From: Catalimonadaceae bacterium JC749
GTDB taxonomy: Bacteria > Bacteroidota > Bacteroidia > Cytophagales > Cyclobacteriaceae
Assembly (NCBI GenBank): GCA_021730635.1
Contig: JAJNNC010000009.1
Span: 1-64,000 of the forward strand
Reading direction: 5' to 3'
DNA: 64,000 nt
The notes under the pieces are model-generated. The model was not told the origin of the DNA. It worked only from the letters and a program-made list of their open reading frames with translations, and did no database searches. A program made the position numbers and the translations under genes. Positions 18,712-27,355 of the stretch are shown in pieces. Each line of letters opens with the position of its first letter. The first letter of the stretch is position 1.

Positions 18712-20442
18712 TCAATGAGAATCTCTGGGCACTTCGCAACCGGAACAACCTTGCAGAAAGTCAAAGTCTGCTCCCAGATGGGCCTGCTGCACATGGTTAA
18801 TATACAGGGAAGCATATCCTCTGAAATAGCCCAGATCCGTACCTTTCCAGGCTTTTTTTCTCTTTTCCAGTTCTTCTTCCGATACATCCAGATGGATGCG
18901 CCGGTTTTCTACGTCCAGCTCAATGTAATCACCATTCTGCACAAAGGCCAGGGTGCCTCCAATGGCTGATTCCGGTGAGACATGCAGTACAACCGTGCCA
19001 AAAGCGGTACCACTCATTCTTCCATCGGAGATTCTGACCATATCCGTGATGCCCTGTGCCAACAGTTTTTTAGGCAAACCCATATTCCCTACTTCGGGCA
19101 TACCCGGATAGCCTTTAGGGCCTACATCCTTTAACACCAGCACTGAATTTTTATCTACTTCCAGCTCGGGATCATCAATGCGGGCATGATAGTCTTCTAT
19201 ATTCTCAAACACTACCGCTTTCCCCCTGTGTTTCATCAAGAGAGGATCGGCGGCAGAAGGTTTGATCACGGCGCCATCTTTTGCCAGGTTACCTCTGAGA
19301 ACGGCTATGCCCGACCTGGCTTTAAAAGGTCTTTCTATACTGGCAATCACATCCCGGTCATAACAGGGTGCGTCCTGGTTATTATCGCCAATGGTTTTTC
19401 CGTTAACGGTAAGGGCCTCCAGATGAATATGTTCTTTCAGTTCGCGGATAACAGCAGGCAGCCCCCCCGCATAATAAAAGTCTTCCATCAGAAATTTACC
19501 GGAAGGCATCAGGTTGACCAGCAATGGAATATGGCTCCCCACCCTATCAAAATCATCCAACGTCAGATCAACTCCTAAACGGCCGGCAATAGCCAGCAGG
19601 TGAATAATGGCGTTGGTAGACCCTCCGATAGCCCCATTGACCATGATGGCATTTTCAAAAGCCTGCTTGGTCAGAATTTTAGAAATCTTCAGGTCTTCAT
19701 GCACCATTTCTACTATTCTTCTACCGGCCATATGGGCCAGGGCTCTGCGACGGGCATCTACAGCGGGAATGGCAGCATTCCCCGGCATACCCATTCCTAA
19801 TGCTTCCACCATACAGGCCATGGTAGAAGCTGTGCCCATGGTCATACAATGTCCCCGACTGCGCGACATACAACCTTCTGCATAGTAATAATCTTCCTGG
19901 GTGATTCTTCCGGCACGCACATCATCGGTAAAACGCCAGACATCGGTGCCTGATCCTATGTCTCTGCCCTTGTATTTTCCGTTCAGCATGGGGCCACCGG
20001 AGACCACAATGGAGGGCAGGTCTACGCTGGCAGCTCCCATCAGAATAGAAGGCGTTGTTTTGTCACAACCTGCCAGGAGGATCACTCCATCCATTGGATT
20101 GCCACGGATAGATTCTTCCGCATCCATACTCGCCAGGTTTCTAAAAAGCATGGCTGTCGGTTTGAGCAAGGTTTCTCCCAACGACATCACCGGAAACTCA
20201 AAAGGAAACCCTCCGGCTTCATAGACACCTCGCTTCACATATTCGGCAATTTCACGGAAATGGGCATTACAAGGGGTAAATTCTGACCAGGTGTTGCATA
20301 TGCCAATGATAGGACGTCCATCAAAGACATGGTCGGGTAAACCCTGGTTGCGCATCCAGCTCCGGTAGATGAACCCCATTTTGTCGGTTTTCCCAAACCA
20401 TTCCTGGCTCCTTAATTTTCTTTTTTCTTTTTCTTGAGACAT
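18712..20442 (-). CDS. IlvD/Edd-family sugar-acid dehydratase (L-arabonate/xylonate type)
   Basis: A 576-residue Fe-S dehydratase. The start is the ATG at 20440-20442 (MSQEKEKRKLRSQEWFG); a TTG five codons earlier is less likely. The IlvD/Edd Fe-S ligands appear in ICNTWSE, LLAGCDKTTPS and EGCMSRSRGHCMTMGTAST. The N-terminal phrase SQEWFGKTDKMGFIYRSWM is typical of sugar-acid dehydratases related to L-arabonate dehydratase rather than of branched-chain IlvD. It removes water from an aldonate to give a 2-keto-3-deoxy acid. It is upstream of a GntP-type permease on the same strand, which supports a sugar-acid role. The exact substrate is not decidable. Confidence 0.88.
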   Translation of the reverse strand: MSQEKEKRKLRSQEWFGKTDKMGFIYRSWMRNQGLPDHVFDGRPIIGICNTWSEFTPCNAHFREIAEYVKRGVYEAGGFPFEFPVMSLGETLLKPTAMLFRNLASMDAEESIRGNPMDGVILLAGCDKTTPSILMGAASVDLPSIVVSGGPMLNGKYKGRDIGSGTDVWRFTDDVRAGRITQEDYYYAEGCMSRSRGHCMTMGTASTMACMVEALGMGMPGNAAIPAVDARRRALAHMAGRRIVEMVHEDLKISKILTKQAFENAIMVNGAIGGSTNAIIHLLAIAGRLGVDLTLDDFDRVGSHIPLLVNLMPSGKFLMEDFYYAGGLPAVIRELKEHIHLEALTVNGKTIGDNNQDAPCYDRDVIASIERPFKARSGIAVLRGNLAKDGAVIKPSAADPLLMKHRGKAVVFENIEDYHARIDDPELEVDKNSVLVLKDVGPKGYPGMPEVGNMGLPKKLLAQGITDMVRISDGRMSGTAFGTVVLHVSPESAIGGTLAFVQNGDYIELDVENRRIHLDVSEEELEKRKKAWKGTDLGYFRGYASLYINHVQQAHLGADFDFLQGCSGCEVPRDSH

Positions 20443-20535
20443 AGTATTAGGTTTCAACGAGTAATAGAATGTGATCAGGCTATGAACACCCTGCCTCCGG
20501 CCCTCAACACAAGCACGCGTTCATTCGTTACAATA

Positions 20536-20547
20536 TGATAGTTATCA
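20536..20547. promoter_or_regulatory. TGATA-GT-TATCA palindrome, candidate operator
   Basis: A 5-bp inverted repeat with a 2-base centre lies about 95 bases upstream of the dehydratase start, in the 270-bp divergent region shared with the gene at 20713. Position and symmetry are suggestive only; no regulator gene is adjacent. Confidence 0.3.
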
Positions 20548-20712
20548 GTACAATTTGCAACGAAGAACCTGGGTTTTTAGCAAATTATCCTCCTGCCGGC
20601 CACGGAAAGTGTCTCTACCCGGTTATTTTGGCAGTTTTCTACCAGCCCGGTGTCATTTTAAGATCAAATTCCTTACATTTAATGAGGTGGAAAACTTTTT
20701 AACTGGAACATC

Positions 20713-21972
20713 ATGAAGGCATTTATTTTTAGTTTTTTATTCATTTGCGGGGTACAGGTTGCCTGGTGTAACAAGATTTTCATTCCCATGGATCACAACC
20801 AAGCCAACCACTTGAAGGCTTACGGGATTACCTATTGGATATTGCAACAACAGCAAACGGTAGACTGGCTCCTCAATTACCGGGGCGGCAGTTTTATGTG
20901 TGATTATCAGCAGAAAATCGAGAATGAAATGGTGGTCAGAGGGGTCACCTTCGAAGTGATTTCCGATGCACAGGCCGATCAGATTGTCAGTGTGATTGCC
21001 AGTCCTTCTTCCAACCAGGACCTGATGAAGCTGGAGCAATATCCAAAGATCGCCGTCTATTCTCCCAAAACAGCGCAGCCCTGGGATGATGCTGTTACCC
21101 TGGCGCTGAACTATGCGGAAATTCCTTATGATGTTGTTTTTGATGATGAAGTGCTGGAAGGTGTACTCCCCAAGTATGACTGGCTGCACCTGCACCATGA
21201 AGACTTCACCGGGCAGTATGGAAAATTCTATGTGGCTTTCCACTTATATCCCTGGTATCAGGAACGACAGCAGGAATACCAGGCTACCGCCGAACGGCAT
21301 GGTTTCAGCAAAGTATCAGAAATGCGCAAAAAAGTAGCCCGGAATATTAAGGAATTTGTGGCCGGTGGCGGCTTTATGTTTGCCATGTGCTCGGCAACCG
21401 ACACCTATGATATTTCTTTGGCAGCCGAGAATGTGGATATCGTCGGTGAAATTTATGATGGCGATGCGCCTGACCCTAACGCTCAGGAGAAACTGGATTA
21501 TAGCAAGACTTTTGCCTTTACCGACTTTGTATTGGAGATGAATCCCTATGAAATTGAGTTTTCCAGCATCGACATTGACCTGAACACCAGAAATATCGCT
21601 CAGGAAAATGACTTTTTCACCCTCTTTGAGTTTTCCGCCAAATGGGACCCTATCCCCACCATGCTCACGCAAAATCACGAGCCTATTGTCAAAGGTTTTT
21701 TGGGAGCCACTACCGCTTTTCGCAAAAGTTATCTACGACCGGAAGTGGTGATATTGGGGGAAAATCGTGATGCCAACGAAGCCAGGTATGTTCATGGCAT
21801 CTTTGGTAAAGGCTTCTGGACTTTTTATGGCGGCCATGATCCGGAAGACTATCAACATAATATCGGAGAACAGGCCACCGACTTAAGTCTGTATCCCAAT
21901 TCGCCCGGTTACCGACTCATCCTGAACAATGTTTTGTTTCCAGCAGCCAAAAAGAAAAAACAGAAAACCTGA
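20713..21972 (+). CDS. Conserved Bacteroidota secreted protein (often labelled asparagine synthetase B)
   Basis: A 419-residue protein with a signal peptide (residues about 1-19, FIFSFLFICGVQVAWC) and a mature region starting at KIFIPMDHNQANHLKAYGI. Proteins with this start, followed by DWLLNYRGGSFM, are widespread in Bacteroidota and are often labelled asparagine synthetase B. Nothing here supports that label: there is no N-terminal catalytic Cys2, no ATP-pyrophosphatase motif, and the protein is exported. Trp-, His- and acid-rich segments (DWLHLHHEDF, FWTFYGGHDPED) suggest an enzyme-like or ligand-binding domain. It precedes pta by 72 bases on the same strand. Confidence 0.72.
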   Translation: MKAFIFSFLFICGVQVAWCNKIFIPMDHNQANHLKAYGITYWILQQQQTVDWLLNYRGGSFMCDYQQKIENEMVVRGVTFEVISDAQADQIVSVIASPSSNQDLMKLEQYPKIAVYSPKTAQPWDDAVTLALNYAEIPYDVVFDDEVLEGVLPKYDWLHLHHEDFTGQYGKFYVAFHLYPWYQERQQEYQATAERHGFSKVSEMRKKVARNIKEFVAGGGFMFAMCSATDTYDISLAAENVDIVGEIYDGDAPDPNAQEKLDYSKTFAFTDFVLEMNPYEIEFSSIDIDLNTRNIAQENDFFTLFEFSAKWDPIPTMLTQNHEPIVKGFLGATTAFRKSYLRPEVVILGENRDANEARYVHGIFGKGFWTFYGGHDPEDYQHNIGEQATDLSLYPNSPGYRLILNNVLFPAAKKKKQKT

Positions 21973-22044
21973 TTTGCCGTTCGGTTAATAAAGCGTATGC
22001 TTCTCTGTGCTGTTTTACCTTATTTATGAATCATTACATTACTG

Positions 22045-24150
22045 ATGGCCAATTCCATTTATGTCGCCACTTCCGAGGCTCACTGCGGAAAATCGCTGGT
22101 ATGCCTGGGCATCATTGAAACGATCCTGCGAAAAACCCAAAGAGTCGGTGTATTCCGCCCCATTATCAATGCCAAAGGCAATGAAAAAGACAAGAACCTC
22201 GAGCTGCTGCTGACCCATTTTAATCTTGCCCTGGACTATGAAGAAACCTACGGCTTTAAGAAAAGAGAAGCCAGAGAACTGATCGCTGCAGGACAGTACA
22301 GTAAGTTTATGGACCGGATTATCCGCCAGTACAAAGCTCTGGAAAAAAAATGTGATTTTGTCTTGTGTGAAGGCACTGATTATACGGATGAAGGTTCTTC
22401 CTTTGACTTCAACATCAACGTTGACATTGCCAAAAATCTGGGTTGCCCGGTACTGATCCTGGGCAGAGGGGATCAGCACAGAGAGATTGAAGAAATCATC
22501 GCTCCCATTTTGCTTTCCTATGAATCTTTTCAGGAAAAGGAATGCCAGATTCTGGGGCTGATCGTAAATCGGACTCAACCTTCCCTGGCCCATGAATTGT
22601 TGCTGGAACTCAGAAACAGAATTCAGGATAAGCAGATTTTGATTTCCATCATTCCTGAGAATGTAGTTTTACAAAGTCCTACGCTCAAAGAACTGGTCAG
22701 CCACCTGAAGGCAAAGGTTTTATACGGTCACGACCAGTTGGAAAGACAGGCCTATCGTTATTCGGTGGCAGCTATGCAACTGCAAAACTACCTGCCCTAT
22801 CTAACAGAAAATTGTCTGGTGGTGACTCCTGGTGATCGTGGGGACATTATCCTCAGTGTCTTGCAGGCACACCAGTCACAAAACTATCCGGCCATTGCCG
22901 GTATTATCCTTACCACTGAGTTTCAACCACCCGAAGCCATCAAAAAATTGCTGGATGGTTTGCCCAGCATTGTCCCTATTCTTTCTGTCAAAGAAAACAC
23001 CTATGAAACCGTCTCCAGGCTGGGCATGGTCAATTCTTATGTGACAGCCGATAATCTCACAAAAATTAATATCAGCAAAAAGCTATTTGAAAAATATGTG
23101 GATACTTCCACCCTGACCGAACAAATCAGCAGTGTAAAAACCCGTGGGATGACACCCAGGATGTTTCAGTTCAACCTGCTCCAAAAAGCCAAAGAGCGTA
23201 AAAAGCATATTGTTTTGCCGGAAGGTACGGATGAACGTATCCTCAAAGCCGCAGAAATACTGATAGAGCAGGATGCCGTGGACCTTACGCTTTTGGGACA
23301 GGAGGAAGAAATTAAATCCTTGATCACCAAACTGGGCCTTCAACTGGATTCCCGCAAAATCACCATCATTGATCCGGTAAATTCCGATCATTTCAGCCGG
23401 TTTGTAGAAAGATACGTAGAGATCCGAAAAGACAAAGGAGCCACCAAAGACAATGCCCGTGATGCCATCGCTGATGTATCTTATTTTGGTACCATGATGG
23501 TGCTGGAGGGCATAGCCGATGGGATGGTGTCGGGGGCAGCCCACACAACCCAGCATACCATCCGGCCGGCCTTGCAGCTCATCAAAACAAAACCCGGTTT
23601 TTCCCTGGTGTCCTCCGTCTTCTTTATGTGTCTGGAAGACAGGGTATTGGTGTACGGGGATTGTGCCATTAATCCCAATCCTAACGCCGAAGAACTGGCT
23701 GAAATCGCTATCGCTTCTGCTGAAACTGCCAAAGCTTTCGACATAGAGCCCAAAGTGGCCATGCTTTCCTATTCTTCCGGAGAGTCCGGTAAAGGAGAAG
23801 ATGTGGAAAGAGTGAGAAAAGCGACACAGATGGTGAGAGAAAAAGAGCCCAAATTGAAAATCGAAGGCCCTATTCAATATGATGCAGCGGTAGATAAAGA
23901 AGTAGGCATCAAGAAAATTCCGGGATCGGAAGTAGCAGGGTATGCATCCGTGTTGATTTTTCCAGACCTGAATACAGGGAACAACACCTATAAAGCCGTA
24001 CAGCGGGAAACAGGAGCCATCGCCATTGGTCCTATTTTGCAAGGATTAAAAAAACCGGTGAATGATTTGAGCCGGGGCTGTACGGTAGCCGATGTGGTCA
24101 ATACCGTAGTGATTACGGCCATACAGGCAGAAGGGAACAAAAGCAAATAG
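22045..24150 (+). CDS. pta: Phosphate acetyltransferase
   Basis: A 701-residue Pta of the long type. Residues 1-about 220 form a P-loop CobQ/BioD-like domain (VATSEAHCGKSLVCLG), residues about 225-335 a DRTGG domain, and residues about 375-695 the catalytic PTA_PTB domain (HIVLPEGTDERILKAAEIL, GMVSGAAHTTQHTIRPALQ, VLIFPDLNTGNNTYKAVQR). It converts acetyl-CoA and phosphate to acetyl phosphate and CoA; AckA then makes acetate and ATP. ackA lies on the same strand but 4.4 kb downstream, separated by oppositely oriented genes, so the usual pta-ackA operon is interrupted. Confidence 0.96.
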   Translation: MANSIYVATSEAHCGKSLVCLGIIETILRKTQRVGVFRPIINAKGNEKDKNLELLLTHFNLALDYEETYGFKKREARELIAAGQYSKFMDRIIRQYKALEKKCDFVLCEGTDYTDEGSSFDFNINVDIAKNLGCPVLILGRGDQHREIEEIIAPILLSYESFQEKECQILGLIVNRTQPSLAHELLLELRNRIQDKQILISIIPENVVLQSPTLKELVSHLKAKVLYGHDQLERQAYRYSVAAMQLQNYLPYLTENCLVVTPGDRGDIILSVLQAHQSQNYPAIAGIILTTEFQPPEAIKKLLDGLPSIVPILSVKENTYETVSRLGMVNSYVTADNLTKINISKKLFEKYVDTSTLTEQISSVKTRGMTPRMFQFNLLQKAKERKKHIVLPEGTDERILKAAEILIEQDAVDLTLLGQEEEIKSLITKLGLQLDSRKITIIDPVNSDHFSRFVERYVEIRKDKGATKDNARDAIADVSYFGTMMVLEGIADGMVSGAAHTTQHTIRPALQLIKTKPGFSLVSSVFFMCLEDRVLVYGDCAINPNPNAEELAEIAIASAETAKAFDIEPKVAMLSYSSGESGKGEDVERVRKATQMVREKEPKLKIEGPIQYDAAVDKEVGIKKIPGSEVAGYASVLIFPDLNTGNNTYKAVQRETGAIAIGPILQGLKKPVNDLSRGCTVADVVNTVVITAIQAEGNKSK

Positions 24151-24199
24151 AAAGGGTGAGACCGGCGTTACCAATTAATGGCAGATGCTTATAAAAACA

Positions 24200-24229
24200 A
24201 AAACACCCCAGATTGCTCCGGGATGTTTT
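24200..24229. terminator. Bidirectional hairpin terminator between pta and acidic protein gene
   Basis: AAAACACCCC pairs with GGGATGTTTT around a 10-base loop, with a single mismatch. On the minus strand the hairpin is followed by a T-rich run (TTTTTGTTTTTAT), so it should end the acidic protein gene; on the plus strand T residues at the stem end could stop pta. Confidence 0.6.
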
Positions 24230-24260
24230 CTGTTAGTGCAAAACTACAAAGAATGTGTTA

Positions 24261-24902
24261 TTACATTTCCTGAGATGCCCATACTTCACCTTCTTCACTG
24301 ATGTAGAGTACAGCAGATTTGTCATCTTCGGTACTTACTCTGATCTGGTATAATTTAGAAGGTTGCTCAGCACCGGCGGCACTAGACTGATTCTGCTCAA
24401 TGGCGTTGGTTAGTGCTTCACCTGTCAATTCGTGTGCTTGCTCAATAGTGGCACCTTGAAATTCGCTGTTTTCAATTCCATCTTTAACTCCTTGTGGAAT
24501 TTCAGCTTCGCTTACTTCTTTCATCCCACCTTGATCCTGCATAGTAGCATTTGGATCGGCGGCGTTAGGATCTACAGATTCCTCAGCAGGCTGTTCCTGA
24601 GCTGGCTCTTCTTGAAGAGGAGCTTGTTCTTCAGCTTGCTCTTGCTCCAATGGAGTTGTTTGCTCTTGAGGACGGGTTTGTTCCTGAGGTAATGTTTGTT
24701 GTTCAGGAATAGTTTCCTCTTGAGGTTCAGCCTGATCTTCAGGGAACTGAGTTTCATCCTGAGGCTCTACCTGCTGATCCTCTGGTAAAGTCTGCTCCTG
24801 AGGAAATTGTTGGCTTTCCTCTGGTGTGGTAGGTACTTCCTGTGCTTGGGCTGCCAAGATGGTAGCTGCTGCAAATCCGAGTGATATTATGATCTTTTTC
24901 AT
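24261..24902 (-). CDS. Secreted acidic Gln/Glu/Pro-rich protein 1
   Basis: A 213-residue protein starting at the ATG at 24900-24902 (MKKIIISLGFAAATILAAQAQ), which gives a normal signal peptide; the longer frame upstream adds nine non-signal residues. Residues about 25-115 are low-complexity, rich in Glu, Gln and Pro (PQEQTLPEDQQ and similar). The C-terminal about 90 residues form a conserved domain shared with the two paralogs: VSEAEIPQGVKDGIENSEF, a TGEAL-like segment, and KLYQIRVSTEDDKSAVLYISEEGEV. This end resembles PepSY/BLIP-like periplasmic domains, but only loosely. The first 216 bases are identical in the paralog at 26393. Confidence 0.75.
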   Translation of the reverse strand: MKKIIISLGFAAATILAAQAQEVPTTPEESQQFPQEQTLPEDQQVEPQDETQFPEDQAEPQEETIPEQQTLPQEQTRPQEQTTPLEQEQAEEQAPLQEEPAQEQPAEESVDPNAADPNATMQDQGGMKEVSEAEIPQGVKDGIENSEFQGATIEQAHELTGEALTNAIEQNQSSAAGAEQPSKLYQIRVSTEDDKSAVLYISEEGEVWASQEM

Positions 24903-24966
24903 GATTAGGTTATTTTTAATTTCTAACATTCGTTTTATGTTATCCCTTATTGGAAAAAATGTGCCA
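24751..24966 (-). repeat. Direct repeat copy 1 (216 bp, identical to 26958-27173)
   Basis: This segment covers the leader, signal peptide and first Gln/Glu-rich codons of acidic protein 1, and I found no mismatch against 26958-27173, 2207 bases away in the same orientation. Upstream of the shared leader the two sequences differ abruptly, which marks a recent duplication or gene conversion. Confidence 0.9.
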
Positions 24967-25260
24967 CAATCAGCATATTTATATAAATAACTGATTTACA
25001 ATGTGTTATAATAATTATCCAATAATTTTTCTTTTAACAAATTGTGTACAATCTGCAACGGTCTGTAGAATTTTTGGACAATCCCATGGCTGATAATGGC
25101 TAAATACTCTGTGATAAATTTTGGAAGATGGAATAGCTCCACGAGAATTTTTTCTTCTACTGCCTTTCTCAGACAGCCAGGATTAAGAAAATCCTAAGAA
25201 TTATACTGATTCAGATTTCTGATTTATCACCTGTGCCATAGGTTAAAATCATTCTGACTA
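24967..25260. other. AT-rich intergenic region before the IS remnant
   Basis: About 290 AT-rich bases between the leader of acidic protein 1 and the IS remnant. No reading frame or RNA gene was recognised. It should contain the promoter of acidic protein 1, because the leader shared with paralog 2 ends at 24966. Confidence 0.45.
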
Positions 25261-26230
25261 GGCTGTGTGTGATAAATATTTTTTAAAGTAATACCGGATG
25301 AAAGCCAGCTTGACCATAGAGAGAAAACTCATGGCTAATTTTTCATAACGGGTAGCAATTCTGCGACACTCTTTAATCCAGCCTATAAATTGTTCTACAC
25401 TAGCTCGTTTGCGATAAGTCTCTTTATCAAAACGATAGTGCGCCACCCCGGCCGGGGATCTTTTTACGTTTTTTAGTTCCTGGCCTAAGTTTCTTCTCCG
25501 GGATCATCGCTTTGATGCCTCTTTTGTGTAACATCTTTATTATCTGTAGAGCATCATAGCCATTCCATGATGGCCTCTATCTGCTATTATTTCCTTGGCT
25601 CTTGTTCTAGGTCTGCCTCTTTCAGTGAGAAAGCTGACTTGTTGCAAAACAGCTTCAAAATGCTTTGAATCATGGGCTGCCCCTGGGCTAAGACTAGCTG
25701 CAAAAGGCAAACCCTTACTATCGCTAAGCCAATGAATCTTAGTACCGCATGGCGTCCACCAAAACTACCTCTAGAGCGTCTGCGTCGCGGCCAACTAGAG
25801 CATGGTCTATAGGTTCTCCTTCAACAGGTTGTACCCCCTTTTTCACTCGCTCCTGCTGCTGACTTATGGGCTCTCACTGTGGTTGAATCTATTTCCCACA
25901 GACTATAATCTATCAGTCCATCTTCATTAAGATGCAGTTGAATACGAGACAGTCTTTTGTCAAACATACTTTCTATTCGATAAGGCCTAAATTGATCATA
26001 TACACTCTTCCACTTACCTTAACGTTCTGGCAAATCTTGTCCCGGCGGAGAACCGCATGGGGCTCCAATACATAAAATCGCGCCACGAGGGCCCACAACA
26101 TTCCATGCACCCTCTTACGATGATTTTTTCCTGCGAGGACCACCATGGAGCACCTCGCTCACCTTCATGATTTAGAAATAAATCTGCTATTCTATCCCTA
26201 TGCTCATCGCTTAACTCATATCTTCTCTTA
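25258..26230 (-). pseudogene. Degraded IS5-family transposase
   Basis: Several frames are needed to read a DDE transposase. The first catalytic Asp lies in WEIDSTTVRAHKSAAGAS (about 25865-25900), the second in IIADRGHHG (about 25562-25595), and the Glu in KRASVEQFIGWIKECRRIATRYEKLA (in the only long intact segment, 25258-25446). The N-terminal part contains YELSDEHRDRIADLF near 26185-26225. Multiple frameshifts and stops show it is inactive. The stop codon of the last fragment uses the flanking TA target, as is usual for this group. Confidence 0.88.
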
Positions 26231-26279
26231 CTTGACTAAAAGACTTAAACCCCTCCCATTTAATTTATCAAACACAGCC
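25261..26279 (-). mobile_element. Decayed IS5-family (IS427-like) insertion sequence
   Basis: A 1019-bp element flanked by TA at 25259-25260 and 26280-26281. The ends are inverted repeats: left GGCTGTGTGTGATAAAT, right (read inward) GGCTGTGTTTGATAAAT. It carries only the broken transposase. TA target duplication, size and the DDE pattern point to the IS427 group of IS5. The ends match the two MITE-like elements at 12.4 and 18.6 kb. It lies between acidic protein genes 1 and 2. Confidence 0.85.
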
Positions 26280-26313
26280 TAATAAAAAGTACACGGAAGA
26301 AGTGAAGGCTGGC

Positions 26314-26351
26314 ATAAAAAAAAGAAGCCTTGCTATACAAGATAACAAGGC
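26314..26351 (-). terminator. Hairpin terminator of acidic protein gene 2
   Basis: GCCTTGCTAT pairs with ATAACAAGGC across a 5-base loop, and on the minus strand it is followed by an eight-T run. It lies about 40 bases after the stop of acidic protein 2. Confidence 0.75.
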
Positions 26352-26392
26352 CTCATCTCATTCCTGATGGAATGATTTAAAATAACCGAATC

Positions 26393-27109
26393 TTACTCCT
26401 CTATTTTTTCAGAAGCGTATACTTCACCTTCTTCTGTGATGTATACAATCGCAGTCTTATCTTCTTCGGTCGTTACTCTAAGTTGGTAAAGCTTTTCAGG
26501 ACTCTGGTCGCCAGCATAAATCTCTAAAGACTCATTACCTAGCGCTTGTTCTAGTGCGGCGCCTTCCATCACATAAGCTTCAACAACAGTGGCTCCTGAA
26601 AAATCACTCTCTGCCAAGGCATCGGTTACTTCTGTAGGAAGTTCAGCATCACTTACTTGTTGAATGCCTTCTCCCTCGATAGCCTGGTCTGATTCGCTAG
26701 CAGGATCTTCTTCTACTGCAGGAGTTTCCTGTGCAGGAAGTTCTTCTTCCATTTCAGGACTCTCTTCTACAGGTGTTTCCTGAGAAGGAAGTTGCTCATC
26801 TTCTATCACTCCCTGATCTTCCTGGATATCAGTGCCTTCTTCCAAGGCAGGCTCTTCTTCAGGAGCAGGTGCTACTTCAATTTCTTCCTGAGGTTCGGTT
26901 TGGTCTTCTGGTAACTGCTCAGGAGAAGTCTCGTCCTGAGGATATTGCTCAGGTTGTGTTTCATCCTGAGGCTCTACCTGCTGATCCTCTGGTAAAGTCT
27001 GCTCCTGAGGAAATTGTTGGCTTTCCTCTGGTGTGGTAGGTACTTCCTGTGCTTGGGCTGCCAAGATGGTAGCTGCTGCAAATCCGAGTGATATTATGAT
27101 CTTTTTCAT
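26393..27109 (-). CDS. Secreted acidic Glu/Gln/Pro-rich protein 2
   Basis: A 238-residue paralog of acidic protein 1. The ATG at 27107-27109 gives the same signal peptide (MKKIIISLGFAAATILAAQAQ). Residues about 25-145 are a very acidic Glu/Gln/Pro/Ala-rich stretch with PEQYPQDE-like and QETPVEE-like units. The C-terminal about 90 residues repeat the paralog domain: VSDAELPTEVTDALAESDF, EGAALEQAL, KLYQLRVTTEEDKTAIVYITEEGEV. The gene should be exported; a role as a surface or periplasmic acidic polymer-like protein is speculative. It has its own terminator. Confidence 0.78.
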   Translation of the reverse strand: MKKIIISLGFAAATILAAQAQEVPTTPEESQQFPQEQTLPEDQQVEPQDETQPEQYPQDETSPEQLPEDQTEPQEEIEVAPAPEEEPALEEGTDIQEDQGVIEDEQLPSQETPVEESPEMEEELPAQETPAVEEDPASESDQAIEGEGIQQVSDAELPTEVTDALAESDFSGATVVEAYVMEGAALEQALGNESLEIYAGDQSPEKLYQLRVTTEEDKTAIVYITEEGEVYASEKIEE

Positions 27110-27173
27110 GATTAGGTTATTTTTAATTTCTAACATTCGTTTTATGTTATCCCTTATTGGAAAAAATGTGCCA
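26958..27173 (-). repeat. Direct repeat copy 2 (216 bp)
   Basis: Covers the leader and first codons of acidic protein 2 and is identical to 24751-24966. The IS remnant and the body of acidic protein 2 lie between the two copies. Confidence 0.9.
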
Positions 27174-27298
27174 GAAAGGGATTTTTTCCTTAATTACCTG
27201 TCATTCAGCAAGTTAAAAATATACAATAGGATAAAAAAAGTTCTACCTAATGGGTAATAAAGGAAACATAATGTAGAAAAGTGTAGAATTGAGATACA

Positions 27299-27333
27299 TA
27301 AAAAAAGCCCCACTCTTAAAAAAGAATGGGGCT
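27299..27333 (-). terminator. Hairpin terminator of acidic protein gene 3
   Basis: AGCCCCACTCTT pairs with AAGAATGGGGCT with one mismatch, and on the minus strand a run of T follows. It lies 23 bases after the stop of acidic protein 3. Confidence 0.8.
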
Positions 27334-27355
27334 GAGGATGACAGTGCTCCTTCTA

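Noticed and set aside
20713-21972. Asparagine synthetase B function
   Set aside because: No catalytic Cys2 or ATP-pyrophosphatase motif; the protein has a signal peptide.
23083-24042. Long antisense frame of 319 codons inside pta
   Set aside because: It mirrors the strong coding signal of pta, has no recognisable domain and is a shadow frame.
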